Position numbers and translations under genes: made by a program. Positions 17,015 through 25,854 of a stretch of DNA of 33,988 nt are shown here, piece by piece (position 1 is the stretch's first letter; the number at the start of each line of letters is the position of its first letter). The notes under the pieces were generated by a model. That model was not told where the DNA came from. It made no database searches and saw only the letters and a list, made by a program, of their open reading frames with translations. Origin of the DNA: an uncultured Lysobacterales bacterium (GTDB lineage Bacteria > Pseudomonadota > Gammaproteobacteria > Xanthomonadales > SZUA-36); assembly GCA_937924405.1 (NCBI GenBank), contig CALDVW010000100.1, positions 1 to 33,988 on the forward strand. Reading direction: 5' to 3'.

Positions 17015-17917
17015 CTAGCCGGTTGGCTGCGGGGTGTAGGGTAAGTCTATTTTCAGCCCGGCTGCTTCAGCGGTATTGAGCATCAGCGTCGCCCGCGTCA
17101 TCGGACCGACACCACCGGGCACAGGGCTGATCCAGCCGGCGCGGTGAATTGCGGTTTCGAAATCGATATCACCCACCAGTTTTCCATTGGGCAAGCGGTT
17201 GATGCCCACGTCCACCACGATGGCGCCAGGCCGGATCCAGTTTGAATCTATGATGCCCGGTTTACCAATCGCGCTGATCAGCAATTCCGCGCTCCTCACA
17301 TGTTCCTCCAGATTCCGGGTGAAGCGGTGACTCACGGTGACTGTTGAACCGGTATACAGCAATTCCAGCGCCATGGGCCTGCCAACGATATTTGACGCAC
17401 CAACGATGACGGCGTGCATCGAGCGGTTGGCGATACCGTAATAATGTAGCAGCGCGATCACCCCCCGCGGCGTACAGGGCCGCAACCCGGGCTGCCGCAG
17501 GGCGAGTTTTCCGACGTTGAATGCGTGGAATCCGTCTACATCCTTGTCGGAATGGATACTGTTGGTCACTGCCGCTTCATCAATCTGGTGAGGTAACGGC
17601 AATTGGACAAGGATTCCGTCAACCTCAGGATCCGCATTCAATTGCCCGATCAGCGCGAGCAATTCATCCTGCGAGGTGGACTCGTCCAGATCGAAATCAC
17701 GGGCCGCTATACCTGCCCGTTCACAGTCTCTTCTCTTGGCGCGAACGTAGATTGAAGAGGCCGGATCACTGCCCACCAGAACCACGGCCAGGCCCGGGCG
17801 GCGGCCACCCGAGGCAACGTGCTCTTCGACCGATTCGCGAACGCTTCCGATGACAGCCGCGCTAACCTCGTTTCCGTCAAGAATTTTTGCTCTTGTCTGT
17901 TCTGAATTTTTATTCAT
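17015..17917 (-). CDS. folD: Bifunctional methylenetetrahydrofolate dehydrogenase / methenyltetrahydrofolate cyclohydrolase
   Basis: Interconverts methylene-, methenyl- and 10-formyl-tetrahydrofolate, supplying one-carbon units for purines and fMet. The 300-residue product has [17 protein letters not shown] with Tyr57 and catalytic Lys61, [24 protein letters not shown], the NADP motif [12 protein letters not shown] and the closing [16 protein letters not shown]. It starts at ATG 17917, divergent from the peroxidase gene. It is convergent with fadI, 59 bases apart. Confidence 0.97.
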   Translation of the reverse strand: MNKNSEQTRAKILDGNEVSAAVIGSVRESVEEHVASGGRRPGLAVVLVGSDPASSIYVRAKRRDCERAGIAARDFDLDESTSQDELLALIGQLNADPEVDGILVQLPLPHQIDEAAVTNSIHSDKDVDGFHAFNVGKLALRQPGLRPCTPRGVIALLHYYGIANRSMHAVIVGASNIVGRPMALELLYTGSTVTVSHRFTRNLEEHVRSAELLISAIGKPGIIDSNWIRPGAIVVDVGINRLPNGKLVGDIDFETAIHRAGWISPVPGGVGPMTRATLMLNTAEAAGLKIDLPYTPQPTG

Positions 17918-17995
17918 GTTGTATCAAACACCAAAAGTGCTTTTTCCATGGACCAGGGCAATGTATTTTAGAGTAATCAGAGAGAGGTATCTGCC

Positions 17996-18484
17996 ATGCG
18001 AGTACATGAATATGCATTTCGTTCCCTCAGCGGCGCCAGTATGCCACTGGAACGCTGGGCCGGTCAGCCATTATTAATTGTCAACACGGCATCCGAGTGT
18101 GGTTATACACGCCAGTACTCCAAGTTGCAGAGCCTGTATGAAGAATACCGTCCTGCGGGGCTGATCGTAATCGGCGTTCCCTGTAATGACTTTGGCGAAC
18201 AGGAGCCCGCTGATGAAACGACAATCGCCCAGTTCTGCACAACACAATACGGGGTCACGTTTCCCGTGACGGAAAAACAGTCCGTTATCGGGAGAAATTC
18301 ACATCCGTTGTTCATCGCGTTGCGCGAAGAATTTACCAGCGATATCCTGCCAAACTGGAACTTCTACAAGTACCTGTTCGGGCGGGAAGGAGATCTGCTG
18401 CATCACTGGCCATCGAACATGGAGCCCGACGACCCCGGTTTTCGCCATGATATCGAAAAAAACCTGTCTTCCTGGAGTCTCTAG
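17996..18484 (+). CDS. Glutathione-peroxidase-family thiol peroxidase
   Basis: Reduces hydrogen peroxide or lipid peroxides with thiols. The 162-residue product has Cys35 in NTASECGYTRQY, Gln69 in CNDFGEQEP, and Trp121 and Asn122 in LPNWNFYKYL, the complete catalytic tetrad with cysteine in place of selenocysteine. Cys81 in QFCTTQYGV is placed like the resolving cysteine of thioredoxin-dependent members, so thioredoxin rather than glutathione is the likely reductant (inferred from the family). No signal peptide is seen. GAGAGG precedes ATG 17996. Its stop codon overlaps the stop of the convergent rhodanese-E1 gene. Confidence 0.93.
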   Translation: MRVHEYAFRSLSGASMPLERWAGQPLLIVNTASECGYTRQYSKLQSLYEEYRPAGLIVIGVPCNDFGEQEPADETTIAQFCTTQYGVTFPVTEKQSVIGRNSHPLFIALREEFTSDILPNWNFYKYLFGREGDLLHHWPSNMEPDDPGFRHDIEKNLSSWSL

Positions 18485-19596
18485 GACCGGCTACACGAAG
18501 GGCATCGGGGGTTGGCGGGGATTCGCATGCGGCGAAAATCCATGTTCAATGCATCGATCAGAAGCAGGCTGCCGATCAATGGTTGCCCGATTCCCATCAC
18601 GAGCTTCAATGCCTCGTTCGCCTGCAGCGTTCCGATGATTCCGGGCATAATCCCGACGACCCCGGCTTCCGAGCAGGCTGGTGCGTCTCCGGGTCCGGGC
18701 TCGAGCGGCATCAGACAACGAAAACAGGGCCCGGCCTGCGCGCTGCTGCCGGCAGGCTGCGGCTGATTGGACCAGAACACCGAAACCTGACCCTGGTAGC
18801 GCATTACGGCGCCATATACGAGTGGTTTTGACTGGGCAATGCAGGCGTCATTCAATGCATAACGAGTGGGAAAACTGTCCGTCCCGTCGATTACGATGTC
18901 CCAGGGCTCGATGACTGACTCTGCATTGAGTTGGTCGATCATTTGATCGTAGATCCTGACTTCGACATCCGGATTCAGGTCCCGGATTCGGGCCATGGCC
19001 GACCTGACCTTTTGCTCGCCCAGGTTTGCTTCGCCGTGGACAACCTGCCGCTGGAGGTTACTCCGTTCAACGCAGTCATGGTCCACCAGCCCCAATGAAC
19101 CCACTCCTGCGGCCGCCAGATAAAGTGCCACAGGTGAATTCAACCCCCCCAGACCGACCAGCAGTATGCGCGAATTCAGCAACTTTCTCTGGCCTTCGGC
19201 TCCCACCTGGGGCATGACCAGGTGACGCGCGTAGCGCTCACACTGCTCTGCTGTCATCCCGGCCGGAAATGTGGCTGGCAAACCGGCGTCACGCCAGGCT
19301 TTGAATCCCCCGCTGACACTGCTGAACGTGTCAAACCCCGATTCCCTCAATCGTTTTACGGCTTTCAGAGAGCGCACGCCCTCGGCACAGATGACGTAGC
19401 CGGCTGCCAGGCCCCGTTGCCCCGGGTTCAGGCACTGTTCCAGAAGTGAATCCAGACTCATTGTAACTGCACCGTCCGGCACGCCGAGTTCACGCTCCCT
19501 GTCTGACCGGATGTCGATCAGCGGACGATCATCACAGATCAAATCTGCGGCTTCCATGGCAGCCGTTTCGAGAGGGACTGAAGTGGGTTTGCTCAT
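18481..19596 (-). CDS. Rhodanese-ThiF/MoeB-type E1 adenylyltransferase fusion
   Basis: Predicted to adenylate the C-terminal glycine of a sulfur-carrier protein (MoaD- or ThiS-like) and pass sulfur to it. Residues 15-110 form a rhodanese domain with the active-site loop CAEGVRS (Cys70). Residues 113-371 form the E1 domain with GLGGLNSP (148-155), VDHDCVERSNLQRQ, IDGTDSFPTRYALN and the zinc cysteine pairs CFRC and CPSC. In the well-known MoeZ/MOCS3 proteins the rhodanese is at the C-terminus, so here the order is reversed, as in some gammaproteobacterial MoeB-like proteins. No carrier or moa gene is nearby, so the pathway (molybdopterin, thiamin or thiolation) stays open. Confidence 0.88.
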   Translation of the reverse strand: MSKPTSVPLETAAMEAADLICDDRPLIDIRSDRERELGVPDGAVTMSLDSLLEQCLNPGQRGLAAGYVICAEGVRSLKAVKRLRESGFDTFSSVSGGFKAWRDAGLPATFPAGMTAEQCERYARHLVMPQVGAEGQRKLLNSRILLVGLGGLNSPVALYLAAAGVGSLGLVDHDCVERSNLQRQVVHGEANLGEQKVRSAMARIRDLNPDVEVRIYDQMIDQLNAESVIEPWDIVIDGTDSFPTRYALNDACIAQSKPLVYGAVMRYQGQVSVFWSNQPQPAGSSAQAGPCFRCLMPLEPGPGDAPACSEAGVVGIMPGIIGTLQANEALKLVMGIGQPLIGSLLLIDALNMDFRRMRIPANPRCPSCSRS

Positions 19597-19619
19597 GAAC
19601 CGATGGTCATCCCGTTCCG

Positions 19620-21023
19620 CTATTTTCTGGATTTCCGGCTGGTAAATTTTTTCAGCCGGCGCCGCTTGTCCATTTGCCTGCGGGTCAGTTTGTTCTTCCG
19701 CTCCTTGTAGGGATTTTCGCTGTCCCGGAAATTGATGAAAACCGGCGTGCCTTTGAGCCTGAAGTGTTGAATAAAGCGATTGACCAGGTAGCGATGGTAC
19801 GAGTCCGGAATAGTGTCTGTGCGGCTGCCGTGAATAATGATTCGAGGTGGCAATTTCCCGCCCGCGTGAGCATAGCGCAGCTTGGCTGTCCTGCCGTGTT
19901 TCATGGGTGGCTGATGAGCTTCAAACGCTTTTGCCAGGACACGCGTCAGTTCGGGCGTACTGAACTCGGTCAGCGCGCTCTTCCAGGCCTGCTGAACGGC
20001 GTCGATCAATTCCTGAATGCCCGATCCGTGCAGGGCGGAGATCGTCACCCGCCGGGCCCAGTTCACATAGTTAAGTTTGCGATCGAGTTCGGACTTTACG
20101 GACTTGCGGTGATCTGCATCCAGCCCATCCCATTTATTCAGTGCGATGACCAGCGCCCTGCCCTGGGTCAAGACATGACCCAGCAGTGTTGTATCCTGGT
20201 CAGTAAGGCCTTCCCGCGCATCGAGCATTAACACGACGACGTGAGCGCGCTCAATGGCCTGCAGGGCTTTAATCGTACTGAATTTCTCAACTGCTTCATT
20301 GATCCTGGAGCGCCGCCGGACACCGGCCGTATCGATCAGCTCATACTTCTGACCGTCACGCTCCAACAGAACACTGATGGAATCCCGGGTGGTTCCGGGT
20401 TGGTCGAAGGCGAGAACCCGCTCCTCGCCCAGCAGGCGGTTTACCAGGGTGGACTTACCCACGTTCGGGCGGCCGATTATGGCAAGGCGCATCCGGTCGG
20501 GATCTTCAGGCTCTTCATCCATGCCGGAGCGGACCGGAAGGCAGCGGTGAACCTCTTTCATCATCGCATCCAGTCCGCGGCGATGGGTCGCCGTCACCGG
20601 CAACAAATCGCCCATGCCGAGGCTGGCAAAATCCAGCAGGGCGGTGTCTTCATCCATGCCGTCAATCTTGTTTGCAACCATCAACACATCACGTGACGAA
20701 CGCCTGAGCAGAGCGGCTATTTCCTGGTCTTCCGTGGTGAGGCCGTCACGTGCACTGACGATGAAAAGGACCAGTTCGGATTCTTCAATTGCCTGGTGAA
20801 CCTGTTGGGCTGTCAGATAATCAATACCCTCGGCATTGCTTACCAGCCCACCTGTATCCACCAGCAGGCAAGCGGCTTTGCCGACGCGGGAGATTCCATA
20901 TTGACGATCCCGGGTGACGCCTGGAACGTCCGCAACCAGGGCGTCGCGAGTGTGCGTGAGCGCATTGAAAAGGGTGGATTTGCCGACATTCGGCCTTCCG
21001 ACTATGGCGACTACTGGAAGCAC
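19620..21023 (-). CDS. der: Ribosome biogenesis GTPase Der (EngA)
   Basis: Essential double GTPase acting in 50S subunit maturation. The 467-residue product has two G domains: GRPNVGKSTLFNAL near the N-terminus with DTGG and NKIDGMD, and GRPNVGKSTLVNRL with DTAG and NKWDGLD in the second. A KH-like C-terminal domain and a very basic tail follow. The start is GTG at 21023, with a weak ribosome site. It sits downstream of bamB with a 21-base gap, the usual arrangement. Confidence 0.97.
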   Translation of the reverse strand: MLPVVAIVGRPNVGKSTLFNALTHTRDALVADVPGVTRDRQYGISRVGKAACLLVDTGGLVSNAEGIDYLTAQQVHQAIEESELVLFIVSARDGLTTEDQEIAALLRRSSRDVLMVANKIDGMDEDTALLDFASLGMGDLLPVTATHRRGLDAMMKEVHRCLPVRSGMDEEPEDPDRMRLAIIGRPNVGKSTLVNRLLGEERVLAFDQPGTTRDSISVLLERDGQKYELIDTAGVRRRSRINEAVEKFSTIKALQAIERAHVVVLMLDAREGLTDQDTTLLGHVLTQGRALVIALNKWDGLDADHRKSVKSELDRKLNYVNWARRVTISALHGSGIQELIDAVQQAWKSALTEFSTPELTRVLAKAFEAHQPPMKHGRTAKLRYAHAGGKLPPRIIIHGSRTDTIPDSYHRYLVNRFIQHFRLKGTPVFINFRDSENPYKERKNKLTRRQMDKRRRLKKFTSRKSRK

Positions 21024-21044
21024 TGTGGATGCGCCGGGCAGATG

Positions 21045-22205
21045 CTACAGCGCCGCACCTGCACGCAAAGCGGTCAATTTGCCATCATGCGTGAGCACGA
21101 AGAGCGTCGTGCCTACTGTCAAAGGCGCAGCTGCAAACCCTTTTTTACCCACCCGCTCCCGGGCCACGAATGAGCCGATATCGGAATCCAGCCAATGAAG
21201 GTATCCCTCCATGTCTCCTACAACGACATAGTTGCCATAAAACGCAGGCCGGGTAAGGCCACGATTCGTCAGCCGGTCGACTTTCCAGGTGGTCGAACCG
21301 TTACGCCGGTCCAGCATCCAGAGATCACCATTCGACTCGCTGATGGCCAGTTTGGTCCGGTCAACCTGTATGCCAGTGGCTGAAGAAACTTCCTTGAACC
21401 ACAACAGGCGGCCTGAATCGGCTGCCAGCGAAACCACACGGTTCTTGTAACTGGACACGATCAGGTCGGACGCCACGATCACCATCTGCTGCCCAACGTC
21501 GGCCAGGCGTTCCAGTTCTGTTCGTCCTTCCGGTGAGACAATGACCTGGTTCCAGACCACGCTGCCGTCGGTGAGCCGCAGACTGACAACACTGCCGTCG
21601 TCATAGCCCACGAAAACAATACCGGCCCGGACCAGCAGATCTGCATTACCCCGCATCGTGAGCAGGGGAACGCTGTGGTCGTATATCCAGATGCGCCGGC
21701 CGTTAACGGGATCAAGCCCAAAAACACGCCCGTCAATACAACGAACCACCACTATCCCATCGGCGGATTCCGGCGGCGCGAGTACCTCGGATGAGACCTG
21801 GGCATTCCATAATTCGCTGCCACTGCTGCGTTCATACGCAACCACCCGGCCGTCGATGGTGCCCATGTATATCTGTTCTTCGTCCAGGCCTGGCCCGCCC
21901 GAAAACGCCTGTTCGGTTTTCAGTTCCCAGTTCTTGCTGCCGGTTTCGGCATTAACTGACACCAGGCGGCCTTTGTGATCCGCTGCGAACAAAGCGCCGG
22001 AAGAGTATCTCGGCCCCATGCTGAGCCCGGCTTTGCCCATTCCGTCCCCAATGTTCGTAGACCAGACTTTGCCGAGTTTCAATGACGGCTCGAACTCAAC
22101 CAGCGCGGCCGGATCACCCGGCTCTTCATCGCCCCAGCTTTTGATCCAGCTACAGCCCTGAAGCAACAGCCCACAAAGCACCAATGCGAACAGAAGACGT
22201 TTCAC
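21045..22205 (-). CDS. bamB: Outer membrane assembly lipoprotein BamB
   Basis: Accessory lipoprotein of the BAM complex that helps insert beta-barrel proteins. The 386-residue product has a lipoprotein signal ending LLLQGC with the lipidated Cys18, followed by an eight-bladed PQQ-type beta-propeller with repeated GRVVAYERSSGSELWN-like blades. The start is GTG 22205, which overlaps the yfgM stop as GTGA with GGAAG upstream. Length is near the E. coli protein (392). Confidence 0.96.
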   Translation of the reverse strand: MKRLLFALVLCGLLLQGCSWIKSWGDEEPGDPAALVEFEPSLKLGKVWSTNIGDGMGKAGLSMGPRYSSGALFAADHKGRLVSVNAETGSKNWELKTEQAFSGGPGLDEEQIYMGTIDGRVVAYERSSGSELWNAQVSSEVLAPPESADGIVVVRCIDGRVFGLDPVNGRRIWIYDHSVPLLTMRGNADLLVRAGIVFVGYDDGSVVSLRLTDGSVVWNQVIVSPEGRTELERLADVGQQMVIVASDLIVSSYKNRVVSLAADSGRLLWFKEVSSATGIQVDRTKLAISESNGDLWMLDRRNGSTTWKVDRLTNRGLTRPAFYGNYVVVGDMEGYLHWLDSDIGSFVARERVGKKGFAAAPLTVGTTLFVLTHDGKLTALRAGAAL

Positions 22206-22861
22206 GATTCACTTCCATCCCCGGGTATCACTGCCCCCATTGATTCCAGCTTCATCACCAGCTTGACCCGGTCGCCGGCACCGGCTTCAAGAGTTTCAAG
22301 TGCTTCCAGGTAGGCAGCCTGCGCTTCGTCAGTACGGCCCTGCGCGAAGTGAATATCACCGCGAACCTCGGCATAGCGGGATTCAAACCCCAAAATATCC
22401 TGCGCCCCGTTCAGCACAGTCATCGCCCCGTCGGCATCGCCCTGATCCAGCAGCACTCGAGCCAGGCGTTCGCGGGCCACGACAGTCAGAGCCTTTGGAT
22501 AACCGTTTTCCACCACGAATTCGAGCTGGCTGATTGCCAGGTCGGGCTGGTTCACCTCGAGCCGGGCTCGAGCCATCAGCAAGGCCGCCAGGGACGTGTA
22601 GGGTGATTTGGCGTGTTCGTCCTTCAGCTTCTGAAAATTCGCCATGGCCGCGTCCAGTTGATTCGCGGTCAGGTATTCCCCCATCACTTGGAATTCGACG
22701 GAGGCTTCCTGGCGATTGCTGGTCTGCCAGCTTTGCCACTGCTTGAAACCAAACAGGCCACCAAACGCGATGACGAGGCCCATAACAATGGCGCTGCCGT
22801 TCTCGCTCAGCCATTTTTTGACGATTTCACCCTGCTCGTGGGCGTCGTAAACTTCAACCAT
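22202..22861 (-). CDS. yfgM: YfgM, ancillary SecYEG translocon protein
   Basis: Inner-membrane protein that in E. coli associates with SecYEG and the chaperone PpiD. The 219-residue product starts EVYDAHEQGEIVKKWLSENG, then one membrane helix at about 22-39, then a periplasmic TPR-like region with several helix pairs. I choose ATG 22861, which has GGAA 8 bases upstream and places the helix as in homologues. Upstream sequence in the same frame does not look coding. Confidence 0.93.
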   Translation of the reverse strand: MVEVYDAHEQGEIVKKWLSENGSAIVMGLVIAFGGLFGFKQWQSWQTSNRQEASVEFQVMGEYLTANQLDAAMANFQKLKDEHAKSPYTSLAALLMARARLEVNQPDLAISQLEFVVENGYPKALTVVARERLARVLLDQGDADGAMTVLNGAQDILGFESRYAEVRGDIHFAQGRTDEAQAAYLEALETLEAGAGDRVKLVMKLESMGAVIPGDGSES

Positions 22862-22942
22862 AATCAGTTCCAAAAATAAAGCGGGGTATTTTAGCACGCA
22901 AAGGTAGCGGGCCGGCACTTCTTTGGTCTTATCTCAGAACCA

Positions 22943-24241
22943 TTACGCCCCTGGGTCTTTGCTTCCTGTTTCCTGACCCAGCCACTGCCTGAACCAGGTG
23001 CTCAACTGGTCGAGGGCCACTTGTTCCTGGGACGTGTCATCCCTGAGGTGCTTGATGGTGGCCTGCCCGAGCCGGAGTTCGTCTTCGCCCAGGACAATGG
23101 CCAGTCGCGCGCCGCTTCTATCTGCCCGTTTGAATTGGGATTTGAAACTGCCACCCCCCAGATTGGACTGGGCCCTGATCCCCGGGACGTGCTCGCGTAG
23201 TTGCTCTGCGAGTTTGAGGCCATTTTCAACCGACCCGGCGCCGGCCAGGACGAGATAGACGTGTGGCACTTCCGGCTCCGGTTCGGCCTGGTTACGCATC
23301 AATTCGACCAGGCGCTCCTGCCCCATTGCGAATCCTACACCCGGCCAGGGTCTACCTCCCTGGATTTCCACCAGGCCGTCATAACGACCACCGGCACATA
23401 CGGTGCCCTGGGCGCCGAGTTGATCCGTTATCCATTCGAACACCGTGTGACTGTAATAGTCCAGCCCACGCACCAGCCTGGGATTGACCGTGTAATTCAC
23501 GCCGAATGCTTCCAGCAGGCTTCGGCAAGCCGAAAAATGCTGATTGGATTCATCACCCAGGTAGTCGTAAAGGCTGGGGGCATCCTTGAGCAGGTTCTGA
23601 ACTTCCGGATTCTTGCTGTCGAGAATTCTCAGCGGATTCCGGTCCAGCCGGCGCAGACTGTCCGCGTCCAGCTCCTGGCTGTTGGCAGATAAAAACCCGT
23701 GCAGTTCCTTACGGTATTGACTGCGTTCGTCGGCGGTACCGAGAGAATTGATTTCCAGGCGCAGCCCGCTCAGGCCAAGACCGCGCCAGATGCGTTGACA
23801 CATGACAAGCAGTTCCGCATCGATATCCGGGCCGGCGGCGCCAAACACCTCCGCGCCCACCTGATGGAACTGACGTGTGCGGCCTTTCTGCGGGCGTTCA
23901 CGCCGGAACATGGATCCCATGTACCACAGTCTTAACGGGGCGGCGTACAACAAGTTATTTTGAATAGCCGCCCGCACCACGCCGGCTGTACCCTCGGGTC
24001 TCAGGCTCAGAAAATCACCATTCCGGTCTTCGAAGGAATACATCTCTTTTTCGACCACGTCGGTGGCTTCACCTATGGCCCGGGCAAACAGTTCGGTTTT
24101 TTCCACCACAGGTATACGAATTTCACTGAAACCGTAGCTGGAAAACACGGTCCTGACCGTTTTCTCCAGCTGATGCCAGAGATGCATGTCCGACGGCAGG
24201 ATGTCGTGCATCCCCCTGATTGAATTAATGGGTGAGCTCAC
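22943..24241 (-). CDS. hisS: Histidyl-tRNA synthetase
   Basis: Class II synthetase that charges tRNA-His. The 432-residue product has IRGMHDILPSD at the N-terminus, motif 2 in FRRERPQKGRTRQFHQVG, the histidine loop LVRGLDYYSHTVFEW, and motif 3 GVGFAMGQERL, followed by an anticodon-binding C-domain. The start is GTG 24241, overlapping the rodZ stop as GTGA. The length matches the family from that codon. Confidence 0.97.
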   Translation of the reverse strand: MSSPINSIRGMHDILPSDMHLWHQLEKTVRTVFSSYGFSEIRIPVVEKTELFARAIGEATDVVEKEMYSFEDRNGDFLSLRPEGTAGVVRAAIQNNLLYAAPLRLWYMGSMFRRERPQKGRTRQFHQVGAEVFGAAGPDIDAELLVMCQRIWRGLGLSGLRLEINSLGTADERSQYRKELHGFLSANSQELDADSLRRLDRNPLRILDSKNPEVQNLLKDAPSLYDYLGDESNQHFSACRSLLEAFGVNYTVNPRLVRGLDYYSHTVFEWITDQLGAQGTVCAGGRYDGLVEIQGGRPWPGVGFAMGQERLVELMRNQAEPEPEVPHVYLVLAGAGSVENGLKLAEQLREHVPGIRAQSNLGGGSFKSQFKRADRSGARLAIVLGEDELRLGQATIKHLRDDTSQEQVALDQLSTWFRQWLGQETGSKDPGA

Positions 24242-25110
24242 TGGCTGTCCAGTGTCATCCGGGCAACGTTCCCACGCGTGTAAGGACCCAGGTCGACCGC
24301 CTCTCCGTCCATCGCCAGTTCCACTGCAGATGCCCGTCCGATCATGACGCTGAACGGCGCCCGGCCATTGTATTCACGCAGCGTTCCCGCCCGGATCAGG
24401 TCCAACTCGAGCTGTTCGCCACTGGCGTCCGAAATTTCGACCCAGGTGTCTGCAGACGTGGTGACGGACAGGCTATGCTGCTGAAGCGGATCCGAAATCT
24501 CGGCTCCGGACTGACTGCCTATGGCGGCCCAGGCCTGCTCCGCTGCCGAATCGCCCTTGGGTTCACCACTTTGCTCCAACATTTCTACAGAGGCAATCGA
24601 AGCATTCAGATGCGTATTCGCCGGCCGCGCAGTGGAAGCGGAATCGTCACCTCCAGATTCATCGGCCCCGGCCGCCTCAACCGTGTCCGAAATCAGCTTG
24701 GAATCACCCTGTGAGAACCTGACAGCTTCATGCGTGAACTGCCAGGCAAGTGTGGCGATCAGCGCAGAGGCTACCAGGTAGCTTGAAGCCTTGATCCATC
24801 TTTCTGCGTTTCCCTTGCTGGAGCTGACTGTATTGACCGTTCGAACCTCAGGCTCAGCCCCGCGCACATGTTCCATCTGACCTTCGATCAAAACCGGGTC
24901 AATGCCCAGAAATCGGGCGTAGTTTCTGATGTAACCTTTCAGGTAAACCGAAGGGATTTCACCGGTTTCCCCTGACTCGATAGCTGCGAGCACGGATAGC
25001 TTGATTTTGGATTGGCTGGAAGCCAGTTCGATGGTGAGTCCTTTCTGTTCCCTTTCGTACCGGAGAATATCTCCAGGCCTCATGGGTATCAGTTCCTGCT
25101 GACTGTGCAT
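24238..25110 (-). CDS. rodZ: RodZ-type cytoskeleton/cell-shape protein (HTH plus DUF4115)
   Basis: Membrane protein linking MreB to the wall-synthesis machinery in rod-shaped bacteria. The 290-residue product has an N-terminal helix-turn-helix (about 12-75), a linker, one membrane helix (about 109-125), a low-complexity Ser/Ala/Asp periplasmic linker, and a C-terminal DUF4115 beta-domain from about residue 215. GGGAAC precedes ATG 25110, which overlaps the previous stop as TAATG. A second ATG nine codons in is possible. Confidence 0.93.
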   Translation of the reverse strand: MHSQQELIPMRPGDILRYEREQKGLTIELASSQSKIKLSVLAAIESGETGEIPSVYLKGYIRNYARFLGIDPVLIEGQMEHVRGAEPEVRTVNTVSSSKGNAERWIKASSYLVASALIATLAWQFTHEAVRFSQGDSKLISDTVEAAGADESGGDDSASTARPANTHLNASIASVEMLEQSGEPKGDSAAEQAWAAIGSQSGAEISDPLQQHSLSVTTSADTWVEISDASGEQLELDLIRAGTLREYNGRAPFSVMIGRASAVELAMDGEAVDLGPYTRGNVARMTLDSQ

Positions 25111-25850
25111 TATTGTTCCCGGCTTGCTGTCCCGTTCGCCTTTAAGGAGCCTGGAAACTGTTCCAGGAGTTCGGTTCGATAACGGCTTGCGGATTCCTGA
25201 TCGCCCAGTTCCGACTCGATCCGGAATCCCATCTGAAGGCTTTCCTCGGTCATCTGGGCAACCGATTCATACCGTTGCAGAAACGCCCGCGCTTGCAGAT
25301 AAGCTCCCTTGCGATAGCTGACTTCAGCCATCGGAAGCAGGGCTGTGGCCAGTTGATCGTTATACCCAAGAGATTGTCGCAAAAAGATCTCGGCTTTGTC
25401 CAGATCATCCTGTTCAAGCGCACAGGAACCGGCATTGGCGTAAGCTACTTCCGGCGTTGAGTAGAACGGATCTTTGACTGCTGTCATGAAATAACGCTCG
25501 GCTTCCTTGCTTTTTCCTCTCGCACAAAGAAATGCACCGTAATTGTTATTCACATCCCCATCTTCAGGGTCGTATTTAACGGCCATTTTGTATTCCTTTT
25601 CCGCTTGATCGTCTTCACCAATGGTTTCGTACAAAATGGCCAGCAGGGTATGTGCCGGAGCATAGGTTTTATCGTGAGCCACCGCCCTTTTCAGTTTTTC
25701 CAGGGCAATTTCGTATTGTCCCCTGTCCATGTAACTCCGGGCGAGTGACGCATTGGTTTCGGCCGCTTTCCTGGAATCTTCCTTGGAATTGTCCGGCGTT
25801 GATGAACAGGCTGCTAATAAAACGAGGCATGACAGGATCAGGGTTCTCAA
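25110..25850 (-). CDS. pilW: Type IV pilus biogenesis/stability TPR lipoprotein PilW (PilF)
   Basis: Outer-membrane lipoprotein pilotin that helps assemble the PilQ secretin. The 246-residue product has the lipobox LLAAC (Cys15) followed by about six TPR motifs, e.g. ARSYMDRGQYEIALEKLK and NNYGAFLCARGKSKEAERYF. I choose TTG 25850 because it is preceded by AAGGA, puts the signal peptide first and follows the rlmN stop by 4 bases. The frame runs open to 25952, but that stretch is rlmN coding sequence. The order rlmN-pilW-rodZ is standard. Confidence 0.93.
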   Translation of the reverse strand: MRTLILSCLVLLAACSSTPDNSKEDSRKAAETNASLARSYMDRGQYEIALEKLKRAVAHDKTYAPAHTLLAILYETIGEDDQAEKEYKMAVKYDPEDGDVNNNYGAFLCARGKSKEAERYFMTAVKDPFYSTPEVAYANAGSCALEQDDLDKAEIFLRQSLGYNDQLATALLPMAEVSYRKGAYLQARAFLQRYESVAQMTEESLQMGFRIESELGDQESASRYRTELLEQFPGSLKANGTASREQ

Positions 25851-25854
25851 TGAT

